6,200 nt of DNA from an uncultured Muribaculaceae bacterium (GCA_947173755.1 CAMWGM010000096.1:1-6200); one strand, 5' to 3'. Shown: positions 1 to 6,200, counted from the stretch's first letter. Made by a program: numbers and translations. The notes: generated by a model not told the origin, from the sequence alone.

Positions 1-1903
1 TCTCTACGGAATGTACTCGAACAACGACCGCCGCTACAGCCGCATCTGGAACCGAGTGCGCTGCATGGCTCCTCTCGGCGACGTCTATGATGAAGATGGC
101 AACCTTGTCGACTATCCTCTCGGCGACGGCAACATGAACCCTCTTGCCGACAACAACTCCGACAGTTATATCAACAACTACAAGACACTCTCGTTCACTC
201 CCCAGGCATACGTAGAGATCAAGCCGGTGAAAGGTCTTTCGATCAAGAGCGTCATCGGCGGTTATCTGCGCAACGTTAAGGCCAGCAGTTATCTGGGTAA
301 TCACTCCTATCAGGGACTCGAGAGCGGAAAAATCTCGGCCGAGATAGGCAACCGATTCACCTATAACTATAAGTGGCAGAACATCGTCACCTACGACTTC
401 AATCTTCACAACGATCACCGTTTCACAGCGACCGGTGTCACCGAGTGGTCAAAAGACCGCCTCGAGACATCTACCGCTATCGCCAACGGCTTCGACTCAG
501 ACGACTACGGCTACCATAACCTCGGTGCTTCCACCGGCACTCCGACCGTTGCATCAAGTTACATCCAGACCCAGAAGATGTCTTACGCCATCCGCCTCAA
601 CTACGCGTACAAAGGTCGTTATCTGGCAAGTTTCACCACCCGTTGGGACGGTGCCTCCATCCTCTCGAGCGGTCATAAATGGGACACTTTCCCCGCAGGC
701 TCACTTGCCTGGCGCATCAGCGACGAGCCTTTCATGAGCGACATCCGCTGGCTCAACAATCTCAAGATCCGCGCCGAATACGGTGTCACAGGTAACGCCG
801 GTGCTTCGGCCTACGCAACACTCGACTATAGCCGCACCGGCATCATCGGTTTCCAGGATATTCCCCAGAATTACAGCGGTTATAATCTCTCGATCGCCAA
901 CAAGGATCTCGGCTGGGAGAAATCATACAACCTCAACATCGGTCTTGATGCAGGCTTCCTCAACGACCGCATCACCTTCACCGCCGACTGGTACCGCACC
1001 GACACCAAGGATCTTCTCTTCAAAAAGAATCTTCCCTATATCGCCGGTGGCTACGGAGGCTCGACATTCAACATCTGGTCAAACGTAGGCGAAGTGCGCA
1101 ACCAGGGTCTCGAGCTCGCAGTGACAAGCCACAATATCATCACCCGCGATTTCCAGTGGACCACTACCCTCACTTTCTCGACCAACAAGAACAAAGTCAT
1201 CAAGACCACAAGCGAAGGCCCGCTCCAGTTCGGCGATTACTATCTCATCCCCGGTGAAGGAATTCACACATACTACGGTTACAAATATGCCGGTATCTGG
1301 GGAACAGCAGAAGCCGACGAGGCTGCCAAATACAGCCAGAAGCCGGGTCAGGTTCACATCGCTGAAAACGGTGAAGCCGACTATAAACTCAACGACGAAG
1401 ACTATTTCGTGCTCGGCAATGCCGATCCCAAATGGTCTGCAAGCATGTTCAACTCCTTCAACTACAAAGGCTTCGACCTGAGTTTCCTCCTCATCGCACG
1501 CTGGGACTGGACAATTCCCTACGGTCTTACAGGATGGTACCGCACCGACGGCCTCTCGCCCTCACCCACAGTCTGCGACTACTGGACACCCGAAAATCAG
1601 AGCGGCCGCTATCCGCGTCCCGATGCCAGCATCTCCAACGGTCAGGATCCCTATCAGCAGTGGGCAAACTACTTCAACGGTTCCTACCTGAAAGTTAAGA
1701 ACATCACATTCGGTTATACCCTTCCCCGTCACTCCCTCAAGAAACTCGGTGTCAACAAACTCCGTTTCTATTTCACTACCACCAATCCCTTCATCTTCAC
1801 CAAGAGTCAGTATCTCAAACACTACGACCCCGAGAAGGGTGGCGACGACGACGATGCACCCCTCTCCAAGCAGTTTGTCTTAGGTGTTAACATTACCTTC
1901 TAA
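1..1903 (+). CDS. SusC/RagA-family TonB-dependent outer-membrane transporter, C-terminal part (5' end outside window)
   Basis: This is the beta-barrel part of a SusC-type outer-membrane channel, which imports glycans or other large nutrients using TonB energy together with a SusD lid lipoprotein. The frame (first full codon at base 2) is open through the left edge, so the ATG at 11 is internal. Family proteins are about 950-1100 residues; roughly 350-450 are missing here, including the signal peptide, the carboxypeptidase-like N-domain and the plug. Visible family blocks include the barrel segment with RYLASFTTRWDGAS followed by TFPAGSLAWRIS (about 578-720), LKIRAEYGVTGNAG (about 760-805), LGWEKSYNLNIGLD (about 905-950), NVGEVRNQGLEL (about 1082-1118), GSYLKVKNITFGYTLP (about 1679-1727) and the terminal FVLGVNITF (1874-1900), whose final Phe fits an outer-membrane assembly signal. 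A tandem SusD gene follows after 20 bases. The family is very secure; the substrate is unknown. Confidence 0.97.
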   Translation, partial: LYGMYSNNDRRYSRIWNRVRCMAPLGDVYDEDGNLVDYPLGDGNMNPLADNNSDSYINNYKTLSFTPQAYVEIKPVKGLSIKSVIGGYLRNVKASSYLGNHSYQGLESGKISAEIGNRFTYNYKWQNIVTYDFNLHNDHRFTATGVTEWSKDRLETSTAIANGFDSDDYGYHNLGASTGTPTVASSYIQTQKMSYAIRLNYAYKGRYLASFTTRWDGASILSSGHKWDTFPAGSLAWRISDEPFMSDIRWLNNLKIRAEYGVTGNAGASAYATLDYSRTGIIGFQDIPQNYSGYNLSIANKDLGWEKSYNLNIGLDAGFLNDRITFTADWYRTDTKDLLFKKNLPYIAGGYGGSTFNIWSNVGEVRNQGLELAVTSHNIITRDFQWTTTLTFSTNKNKVIKTTSEGPLQFGDYYLIPGEGIHTYYGYKYAGIWGTAEADEAAKYSQKPGQVHIAENGEADYKLNDEDYFVLGNADPKWSASMFNSFNYKGFDLSFLLIARWDWTIPYGLTGWYRTDGLSPSPTVCDYWTPENQSGRYPRPDASISNGQDPYQQWANYFNGSYLKVKNITFGYTLPRHSLKKLGVNKLRFYFTTTNPFIFTKSQYLKHYDPEKGGDDDDAPLSKQFVLGVNITF

Positions 1904-1923
1904 TCCATTCAAAACCAAAAGAA

Positions 1924-1989
1924 ATGAATCTCTATAAATCAATATCACTCGCCCTTACCTCTGTGCTGCTGATGGGCACCGCCGCATGC
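1924..1989 (+). other. Lipoprotein signal peptide with lipobox and surface-export motif of the SusD-like protein
   Basis: Residues 1-22 have a short polar start with one Lys (MNLYK), a hydrophobic core (SLALTSVLLMG) and a lipobox-like TAAC, with the lipidated Cys22 encoded at 1987-1989. The mature protein would begin C-S-L-E-E-E. An acidic run just after the cysteine matches the type of lipoprotein export signal known in Bacteroidota for display on the outer face of the outer membrane. This agrees with the surface location of SusD proteins. Confidence 0.9.
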
Positions 1990-3738
1990 AGCCTCGAGGA
2001 AGAAAACCTCTCGGGTGTGTCGACCGATCAGGAATGGTCGACAGCCAGCGGGTATGAGAAGAAAATCAACGACTGCTACTTCGATCTCGTCCGCATCGTC
2101 TACGGCCAGGCAGAAGACACCTACCTGATGGTGGCCGAAACCGGTACAGACATCTGGCAGGATGCCAATCCCGGTGGCACCAACGGCAACTGGAGTAAAC
2201 TGATGCGCTACGAGGACTTTGGGCCCGCGGTCTATATGTTCACAGAAGGTTACGGCGGTTTCTATGCTATCGTCAACTCCTGCAACGCCGCTATCTATTA
2301 TGCCGATAAAGTGACCGGACTCAGCCAGGACAGAATCAACGAACTCGTTGCAGAAGCCCACTTCATCCGCGCTCACGCTCTCTATAACATCGTAGAGCAA
2401 TGGGGTGGCAAATATCTCTCCACCGAACCGACCACTACCCCCGTCACCGCTCCTGAGTGCAGCAAAGTGAACGAATTCTACAATGTCATTATCAGCGACC
2501 TCGAGTTTGCCAAGAAGTATCTTCCCGTCAATCAGGCGGTGCGCGGCCACGTGACCCGTGCTGCGGCTTATCACCTTCACGCCAAGGCTTGCCTCACCTA
2601 TGCCACATATACCGATGGTCTCGGTTACGCCGATGCTATCTCCGAGGCTGAAAGCCGTCAGCTTCTTCTCGATGCCAAGGCATCCGCAGACTATCTGATC
2701 GACAATGCCGCCGCTCTCGGTGTCAGACTCTACGACGATGTCAACGAAGTGTTCGACGAGAACAATAACAAGACAAATGCCGAAGCGCTTTTCGTAGTTA
2801 CCCACTCGTCGGTAACAGCCTACAATCCCCGTGGCAACTACTTCAACCGCGCCTGGAAGCATGCGGCCGCATATAACAACAACACTTCCGGTGTTTATCT
2901 CGACGGTATGGTGCCCAGTTATGACACCGAGGTGAACGGCTATCCGGTTCACAAACTCGCCAAGTCAAACTGCTACATGGAGCCCTCGAAGTATATGATC
3001 GATCTCTACGGCGAAAAAGACATGCGTTATGACGCATTCTTCAGCGATGTATTCTATGTCAACAAGGCTAATGCCGAGGATGGAATCCATTACACATGGA
3101 GCGAAAGCGACGCCCAGCGTTATAATCTCGACAAGAAGCGCGTAGGCGACCACTCCTACGACATCCTTCTCGGCGATACCGCAGTCTATATCCCGCGTCG
3201 CACCTACACACAGGCCGAACGTGACGCCTGCCGCTACGCTATCTATAATATAGAAGACAACTATGCCGATCCCGCCAAGCCCCTCAAGTTCTTCCCGAGC
3301 CTCAGCAAGGCTGACACTCCTTCGATGTATGCCGGTTCGAATGCCAACAAGCCTTACTCTTCGTCTGACTGTATCATCTACCGCCTCGGCGAGACTTATC
3401 TTATGTCTGCAGAAATCGCATGGCGTCTCGGACAGCCTGATGTGACCCGTCTCAACACTCTGCGCAACCGTGCATGCAAAGGTCATGACCACAGCATGGA
3501 TGTCGCTGCCGGAAACATCAACGCTGATTTCCTTCTCGACGCGTATGCACGCGAACTCATCGGCGAATGGACCCGCTGGATGACCCTCAAGCGTTTCCGC
3601 GCACTCGAATCGCGAATCGCCAAGTGCAACCCGCAGATCAAGAAGTTTGACAAGAACGTTCACTATCTGCGTCCCATTCCCCTGCCTGAAATCCTCCTTC
3701 TGGATAATCCCGAGGAGTATCAGAATCCCGGCTATTAA
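1924..3738 (+). CDS. SusD/RagB-family nutrient-binding outer-membrane lipoprotein
   Basis: This is a complete 604-residue SusD-like protein, the surface lipoprotein that caps the SusC channel and helps capture its substrate. A lipoprotein signal peptide ends at Cys22. The TPR-like helical fold is represented by AEAHFIRAHALYNIVEQWGG (about 143-162) and a VIISDLEFAKKYLP segment (about 190-203) followed by RGHVTRAAAYHLHAKA. C-terminal family blocks are YRLGETYLMSAEIAWRLG (about 486-503), LNTLRNRAC, ARELIGEWTRWMTLKRF (about 542-558) and the classical ending EEYQNPGY. The start at 1924 is the only sensible one, because the signal peptide begins there. Upstream bases are A-rich (CAAAACCAAAAGAA) with no Shine-Dalgarno sequence, as is usual in Bacteroidota. 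It is co-transcribed with the susC-like gene. Tryptophans around residues 78-91 may contribute to ligand contact, but that is a guess; the substrate is unknown. Confidence 0.97.
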   Translation: MNLYKSISLALTSVLLMGTAACSLEEENLSGVSTDQEWSTASGYEKKINDCYFDLVRIVYGQAEDTYLMVAETGTDIWQDANPGGTNGNWSKLMRYEDFGPAVYMFTEGYGGFYAIVNSCNAAIYYADKVTGLSQDRINELVAEAHFIRAHALYNIVEQWGGKYLSTEPTTTPVTAPECSKVNEFYNVIISDLEFAKKYLPVNQAVRGHVTRAAAYHLHAKACLTYATYTDGLGYADAISEAESRQLLLDAKASADYLIDNAAALGVRLYDDVNEVFDENNNKTNAEALFVVTHSSVTAYNPRGNYFNRAWKHAAAYNNNTSGVYLDGMVPSYDTEVNGYPVHKLAKSNCYMEPSKYMIDLYGEKDMRYDAFFSDVFYVNKANAEDGIHYTWSESDAQRYNLDKKRVGDHSYDILLGDTAVYIPRRTYTQAERDACRYAIYNIEDNYADPAKPLKFFPSLSKADTPSMYAGSNANKPYSSSDCIIYRLGETYLMSAEIAWRLGQPDVTRLNTLRNRACKGHDHSMDVAAGNINADFLLDAYARELIGEWTRWMTLKRFRALESRIAKCNPQIKKFDKNVHYLRPIPLPEILLLDNPEEYQNPGY

Positions 3739-3761
3739 GCCTATAAAGATTAATTGGTAAC

Positions 3762-3800
3762 GGTGCCCTGACTGAGTATTCCGATCTCGGTCAGGGCACT
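3762..3800. terminator. Strong hairpin between convergent genes, probable bidirectional terminator
   Basis: Bases 3763-3772 (GTGCCCTGAC) are exactly complementary to 3790-3799 (GTCAGGGCAC). The stem extends inward to 3776/3786 with one G-U pair, leaving a 9-base loop at 3777-3785, and outward by one more G-U pair. It begins 23 bases after the susD-like stop codon and 28 bases before the stop codon of the minus-strand yolD-like gene, where a shared terminator is expected. The U-tract is weak on both sides (TTACTGTTT on plus; an AT-rich but broken run on minus), so termination efficiency is uncertain. Nothing else was seen in the 89-base gap 3739-3827. Confidence 0.75.
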
Positions 3801-3827
3801 TACTGTTTCCGGGAAGTCTGTTGGAGA

Positions 3828-4241
3828 TTATCCGCCGATTTCTTCAAAAGCACTGCTCTCAAGCGAGCAGATCTCTGAGAGACGCACGGCTACATGGTCG
3901 TGCAGAATAAGAAGACCTTCATATTCGTCAATACGTTTTATTCTGCCGGTTACCGAGACATATTTCCCTCCATCTTTTCTTGTATCAGCGACGAAATATG
4001 TAACGGTCACTTCGACATTACGGGCGACAGAGTAAGCAAGTCTTTGCGAAAGCAGGTGTCTCTCCTCTTCAGAAAGTTCGATCTTTTTCTGCGTCTGACG
4101 TGCGGTCTCGCCGATAACTTCATGATGGCCTGAGAGCGCGGCGAATGGAGCAAACTGGGCAGCCCGTTGCTCCACCGGCATAGGTTTGTGAATCTTGCTC
4201 ACGTGGTGAGGGAGATTGATTATATCATCATACTTACTCAT
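3828..4241 (-). CDS. YolD-like protein, partner of the adjacent Y-family polymerase
   Basis: This 137-residue protein matches the YolD-like family, which is found next to UmuC/DinB-type translesion polymerases and has been proposed to act as their accessory factor, perhaps in place of UmuD. The N-terminal block is characteristic: SKYDDIINLPHHVSK (2-16) and then RAAQFAPFAAL (26-36), followed by a helical segment to about residue 70 and a small beta-rich YolD domain (about 75-127; VTVTYFVAD, VSVTGRIKRIDEYEGLLIL, VRLSEI). The start at 4241 is chosen because MSKYDDI is the usual family N-terminus and a GGAGG lies 5 bases upstream. An in-frame ATG at 4283 would add 14 atypical residues and overlap the polymerase by 50 bases. 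The gene overlaps the polymerase stop by 8 bases (ATGAGTAA), which suggests translational coupling. Its biochemical role is not firmly established. Confidence 0.9.
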   Translation of the reverse strand: MSKYDDIINLPHHVSKIHKPMPVEQRAAQFAPFAALSGHHEVIGETARQTQKKIELSEEERHLLSQRLAYSVARNVEVTVTYFVADTRKDGGKYVSVTGRIKRIDEYEGLLILHDHVAVRLSEICSLESSAFEEIGG

Positions 4242-5715
4242 GATGTCCTCCGATCTGTCGGTTGCGGTCGCGCTGGGTGGCACCTTCGGTGAAATTCAGA
4301 CCCTTCAAAATGGCGTTCTTCCCGAACATCTTCTTGATTTTCAGTATCGCCTCCTGACGGCGGCGCTCCTTGGAACGCTCGGCTTTATCTTCTTCGTTCT
4401 TTCGGCAGATCTCGTCATAATCGGCGAAGAGATCAAGTTGCACGGGTTGTTGCCCGGCAACCTTATCCTCGCTGACGAGGTGGTTTACCGAAAGTGTCAG
4501 ACGTCGGACAAGGAGATCAGGATTGATTATCCTGTCATAGAGTTCTTCTACCTTATCGAGAAGAATCTTCGATGAAGAAGTCGGACGGTCGATATTTATT
4601 GTCCCGTGGGAATGTGCCGGAACCTTTCGGCCATACATATCTGTCTTTATCGGACCCTCATAGCGGTCACGGATCGCTGAATTCGAAAGCGACTCGATGT
4701 CATATCCTATCGTGAGGACAAGTTGGTCGGTAACAAGCCGTTTTTCTATCAGTTCGAGAGAGACGCAGTCGGCCATTTCGAGCACGACATTGCGGGCACT
4801 CGCCGCACTGTAGGCGCATGTCAGCACCTGGCCGCTGCTGATGCTCCGTTCGGAAGGTTGATAGGCTTTCACTTCGCGCATAGTGACGGGCTCCCAGCCC
4901 CATGCATGATCGATGAGCAGTTCGGCATTCACTCCGAACTGCCTGTAGAGAAACTCTTCATGCTCGAGCGAGCAGCGCGCTATGTCGCCCATCGTCAGTA
5001 TCCCGTATGGCGCGAGTTTGTTGGCGATCCCCTTCCCTACCCGCCAGAAATCGGTTAGAGGAGTGTGGTCCCAGAGTTGGCGGCGGTAAGAGATTTCGTC
5101 GAGTTCGGCAATGCGCACACCATCCTTATCGGGAGGCATTTTCTTGGCTACGATATCCATAGCGATCTTGCACAGATACTTGTTTGTACCTATTCCAGCT
5201 GTGGCTGTGATCCCGGTCTCGTCGAGCACCTCGCGGATCATCTTCATGGCGAGATCGTGTGCCGACATGGAGTAAGTGCGCAGATAATCGGTCACGTCGA
5301 TTATTACCTCATCAATCGAGTAGACATGGATATCCTCAGGAGCTATGTAACGCAGGCAAATGTCATATATCCGCGTGCTGTACTGGATATAATAAGCCAT
5401 TCGGGGCGGAGCGATGAGATATTCAATCGCAATCTCCGGTTTTGCGTCAAGAACAGATTTCGAGTATGACTTTCCCTGCCGTCCTCGCCGGGAATTTGCC
5501 TCCCTGACTTTCTGCACCACCTCAAAGAGACGCGGACGTCCTCCGGTGCCGAATGTTTTAAGCGCAGGCGATACGGCCAGACATATGGTTTTCTCCGTGC
5601 GCGATGCATCGGCTACGACAAGACATGTGTCGAGTGGATCAAGTCCCCTCTCGACACACTCGACCGACGCGTAAAAACTCTTCAGATCAATAGCAATATA
5701 TTTTCTATCGCTCAC
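4234..5715 (-). CDS. Y-family translesion DNA polymerase (UmuC/UvrX-like)
   Basis: This 493-residue polymerase would copy past damaged template bases in the cytoplasm, with low fidelity. Catalytic metal ligands are present: Asp10 in YIAIDLKSFYASVE and Asp135-Glu136 in VYSIDE. Tyr15 occupies the steric-gate position that excludes ribonucleotides, as in UmuC. TAGIGTNKYLCKIA (172-185) is a standard palm/fingers block, and FWRVGKGIANKL (223-234) is the helix-hairpin-helix of the thumb. The little-finger domain occupies about 275-410. QLDLF (426-430) fits the beta-clamp binding consensus. A charged tail follows, with the block FGKNAILKGLNFTEGAT and the ending RNRQIGGHHE. That tail resembles the UvrX/YqjW-like polymerases of Firmicutes more than E. 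coli DinB. The start is GTG (5715-5713) with TAAGGA upstream; no in-frame ATG lies near. It sits 9 bases after the yjbR-like gene and overlaps yolD by 8 bases. Family certain; subgroup probable. Confidence 0.96.
   Translation of the reverse strand: MSDRKYIAIDLKSFYASVECVERGLDPLDTCLVVADASRTEKTICLAVSPALKTFGTGGRPRLFEVVQKVREANSRRGRQGKSYSKSVLDAKPEIAIEYLIAPPRMAYYIQYSTRIYDICLRYIAPEDIHVYSIDEVIIDVTDYLRTYSMSAHDLAMKMIREVLDETGITATAGIGTNKYLCKIAMDIVAKKMPPDKDGVRIAELDEISYRRQLWDHTPLTDFWRVGKGIANKLAPYGILTMGDIARCSLEHEEFLYRQFGVNAELLIDHAWGWEPVTMREVKAYQPSERSISSGQVLTCAYSAASARNVVLEMADCVSLELIEKRLVTDQLVLTIGYDIESLSNSAIRDRYEGPIKTDMYGRKVPAHSHGTINIDRPTSSSKILLDKVEELYDRIINPDLLVRRLTLSVNHLVSEDKVAGQQPVQLDLFADYDEICRKNEEDKAERSKERRRQEAILKIKKMFGKNAILKGLNFTEGATQRDRNRQIGGHHE
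4247..4251 (-). promoter_or_regulatory. Shine-Dalgarno sequence GGAGG for the yolD-like gene
   Basis: On the minus strand GGAGG is followed by five bases (ACATC) and then the ATG at 4241. It supports the start at 4241 over the in-frame ATG at 4283. The same bases are the two glycine codons GGA GGA of the polymerase's C-terminal Gln-Ile-Gly-Gly-His, so the site is embedded in coding sequence. A consensus Shine-Dalgarno sequence is uncommon in Bacteroidota. Confidence 0.75.
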
Positions 5716-5721
5716 TCCTGA

Positions 5722-5727
5722 TCCTTA
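5722..5727 (-). promoter_or_regulatory. Shine-Dalgarno sequence TAAGGA for the polymerase, overlapping the upstream stop codon
   Basis: On the minus strand TAAGGA is followed by six bases (TCAGGA) and then the GTG start at 5715. The TAA is the stop codon of the yjbR-like gene, so a ribosome ending there is already placed for re-initiation on the polymerase. It supports GTG as the true start. A second AGGA directly abuts the GTG and is too close to act. Confidence 0.6.
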
Positions 5728-6078
5728 TCCCTTCTTCTTTTCGTATTTATTTTTGATTATCTCATAAGCCTGTCCGACAAACCGGAATATCTCATGATCG
5801 GGCATATCCTGATTCAGCGACACACTCACCCACAACTTAAGAGCAGGATTGACCGGACGATGAACACAGTCGTAGCGGCCACTTATTTCCGTTATCTCAT
5901 CGGTTGTCGAACGGAATGTCACCTCTGTGAAATCATCCATATCGACCAGACAGAACATATGGTCGAGAACATAGAAAACGAGTGTCGATTCAAATTTTCG
6001 AGCGAATTTTCCGAACGGGATTTTTTCGGTCACCCCCTCCAGCGACAGGCAGTATTCGCGAAATTCCTCAATGTTCAT
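5725..6078 (-). CDS. YjbR/MmcQ-family (DUF419) small protein
   Basis: This is a complete 117-residue protein of the usual YjbR size (about 115-120). Family members have a CyaY-like alpha/beta fold and are annotated as possible DNA-binding proteins; no reaction is established. Visible features are the opening helix IEEFREYCLSLEGVTEK (3-19), Pro-Phe-Gly at 21-23, the strand pair LVFYVLDHMFCLVDMDD (33-49), a segment ending in LKLWVSVSL whose Trp83 matches the family's conserved position, and a closing helix DHEIFRFVGQAYEIIKNKY (94-112) with a basic end (KYEKKKG). The ATG at 6078 overlaps the stop of the preceding gene in an ATGA arrangement, which supports this start; no Shine-Dalgarno sequence is visible for it. 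Its place directly before a translesion polymerase gives some support to a role in DNA damage, but that is inference. Confidence 0.87.
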   Translation of the reverse strand: MNIEEFREYCLSLEGVTEKIPFGKFARKFESTLVFYVLDHMFCLVDMDDFTEVTFRSTTDEITEISGRYDCVHRPVNPALKLWVSVSLNQDMPDHEIFRFVGQAYEIIKNKYEKKKG

Positions 6079-6200
6079 TCTGAAATCTCGATTGAAGGAT
6101 TTACTGATTTAAGTTTGTCGATGAATGCATCCCGGTCAACCGGGGTAATCTCGAGCGGAGCATAACTTTTCAGAACCGAACGATTGGTGAAAACTATCGA
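6075..6200 (-). CDS. C-terminal end of a probable bacterial PH-domain (bPH_4/YyaB-like) protein (5' end outside window)
   Basis: The minus-strand frame is open from base 6200 down to a TGA at 6077-6075 and gives 41 residues. They read S-I-V-F-T-N-R-S-V-L-K-S-Y, then APLEITPVDRDAFIDKLKSV, then NPSIEISE. The pattern Ile-x-Pro-x-Asp-Arg-x-x-Phe-Ile-x-x-Leu-x-x-x-Asn-Pro-x-Ile closely follows the C-terminal strand and helix of the YyaB-like bacterial PH domain, where a form such as ISPKDKEEFI...NP is usual. That family is small and often membrane-anchored through N-terminal helices; whether this one is cannot be seen. The ATGA overlap with the yjbR-like gene shows it is the upstream cistron of the same operon. 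That it is coding is fairly secure; the family call is from memory of a short motif. Confidence 0.6.
   Translation of the reverse strand, partial: SIVFTNRSVLKSYAPLEITPVDRDAFIDKLKSVNPSIEISE

Noticed and set aside
11..13. ATG at 11 as the start of the SusC-like protein
   Set aside because: The frame is open upstream to the window edge, there is no signal peptide after it, and the protein would lack the plug domain, so it is an internal Met.
1945..2952. 335-codon open frame on the minus strand
   Set aside because: It lies entirely antisense to the susD-like gene and has no recognisable domain. Strong codon bias in the sense gene leaves few stops on the other strand.
2965..3663. 232-codon open frame on the minus strand
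   Set aside because: Also antisense to the susD-like gene, with no family features; the sense frame is unmistakable SusD.
4242..4283. Upstream in-frame start for the yolD-like gene at 4283
   Set aside because: It would add 14 residues not typical of the family and a 50-base overlap with the polymerase; GGAGG and the MSKYDDI start favour 4241.
4216..4575. Plus-strand open frame of 119 codons (and similar ones at 4723-5058, 5065-5469 and 5794-6165)
   Set aside because: These are shadows of the polymerase, yolD and yjbR genes, whose minus-strand frames carry clear family motifs.
6131..6144. Small perfect inverted repeat CCCGGT-CA-ACCGGG
   Set aside because: It lies inside the coding end of the PH-like gene, has only a 2-base loop and no U-tract, and is too short to call an operator or terminator.
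1..6200. Search by eye for tRNA/rRNA genes, CRISPR repeats, insertion-sequence ends, integrase or toxin-antitoxin genes
   Set aside because: None was found; nearly the whole window is accounted for by six coding regions and no repeated units stood out.

Overview
The window looks like chromosomal DNA from a member of the Bacteroidota, most likely Bacteroidales (a Muribaculaceae, Bacteroides or Prevotella relative). This rests on a tandem SusC/SusD pair, a SusD lipoprotein signal followed by an acidic surface-export motif, and a susC-susD spacer that is A-rich with no Shine-Dalgarno sequence. The family placement is inference; the SusC/SusD pair is read directly from the proteins.

Layout. Left part, plus strand: the last ~630 residues of a SusC/RagA-type TonB-dependent outer-membrane transporter (its start lies before base 1), then after 20 bases a complete SusD/RagB-type lipoprotein. 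Together they would form a lidded nutrient importer in the outer membrane. The substrate cannot be read from the sequence, and no hydrolase or further surface glycan-binding protein follows. A 39-base region holding a strong GC-rich hairpin lies between the two convergent transcription units and probably ends one or both.

Right part, minus strand, reading from high to low coordinates: the C-terminal 41 codons of a probable bacterial PH-domain (bPH_4/YyaB-like) protein, a YjbR/MmcQ-family small protein, a Y-family (UmuC/UvrX-like) translesion DNA polymerase, and a YolD-like protein. These four genes are joined by a 4-base overlap, a 9-base gap and an 8-base overlap, so they almost certainly form one operon. 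The polymerase and YolD pair is a recognised translesion-synthesis association best known from Firmicutes. The YjbR and PH-domain genes in front of it are the less expected partners. The promoter of this operon lies beyond base 6200, so its regulation (for example by LexA) cannot be judged here.

The most interesting part is the minus-strand cassette. It has two good Shine-Dalgarno sequences, unusual in Bacteroidota. One is built from the codons of the polymerase's conserved C-terminal tail and serves yolD, and the polymerase itself starts with GTG. Nothing mobile (insertion sequence, tRNA, CRISPR, integrase, long repeat) was seen. No stretch over 300 bases lacks a gene; the largest gap is the 89 bases between the two convergent units.
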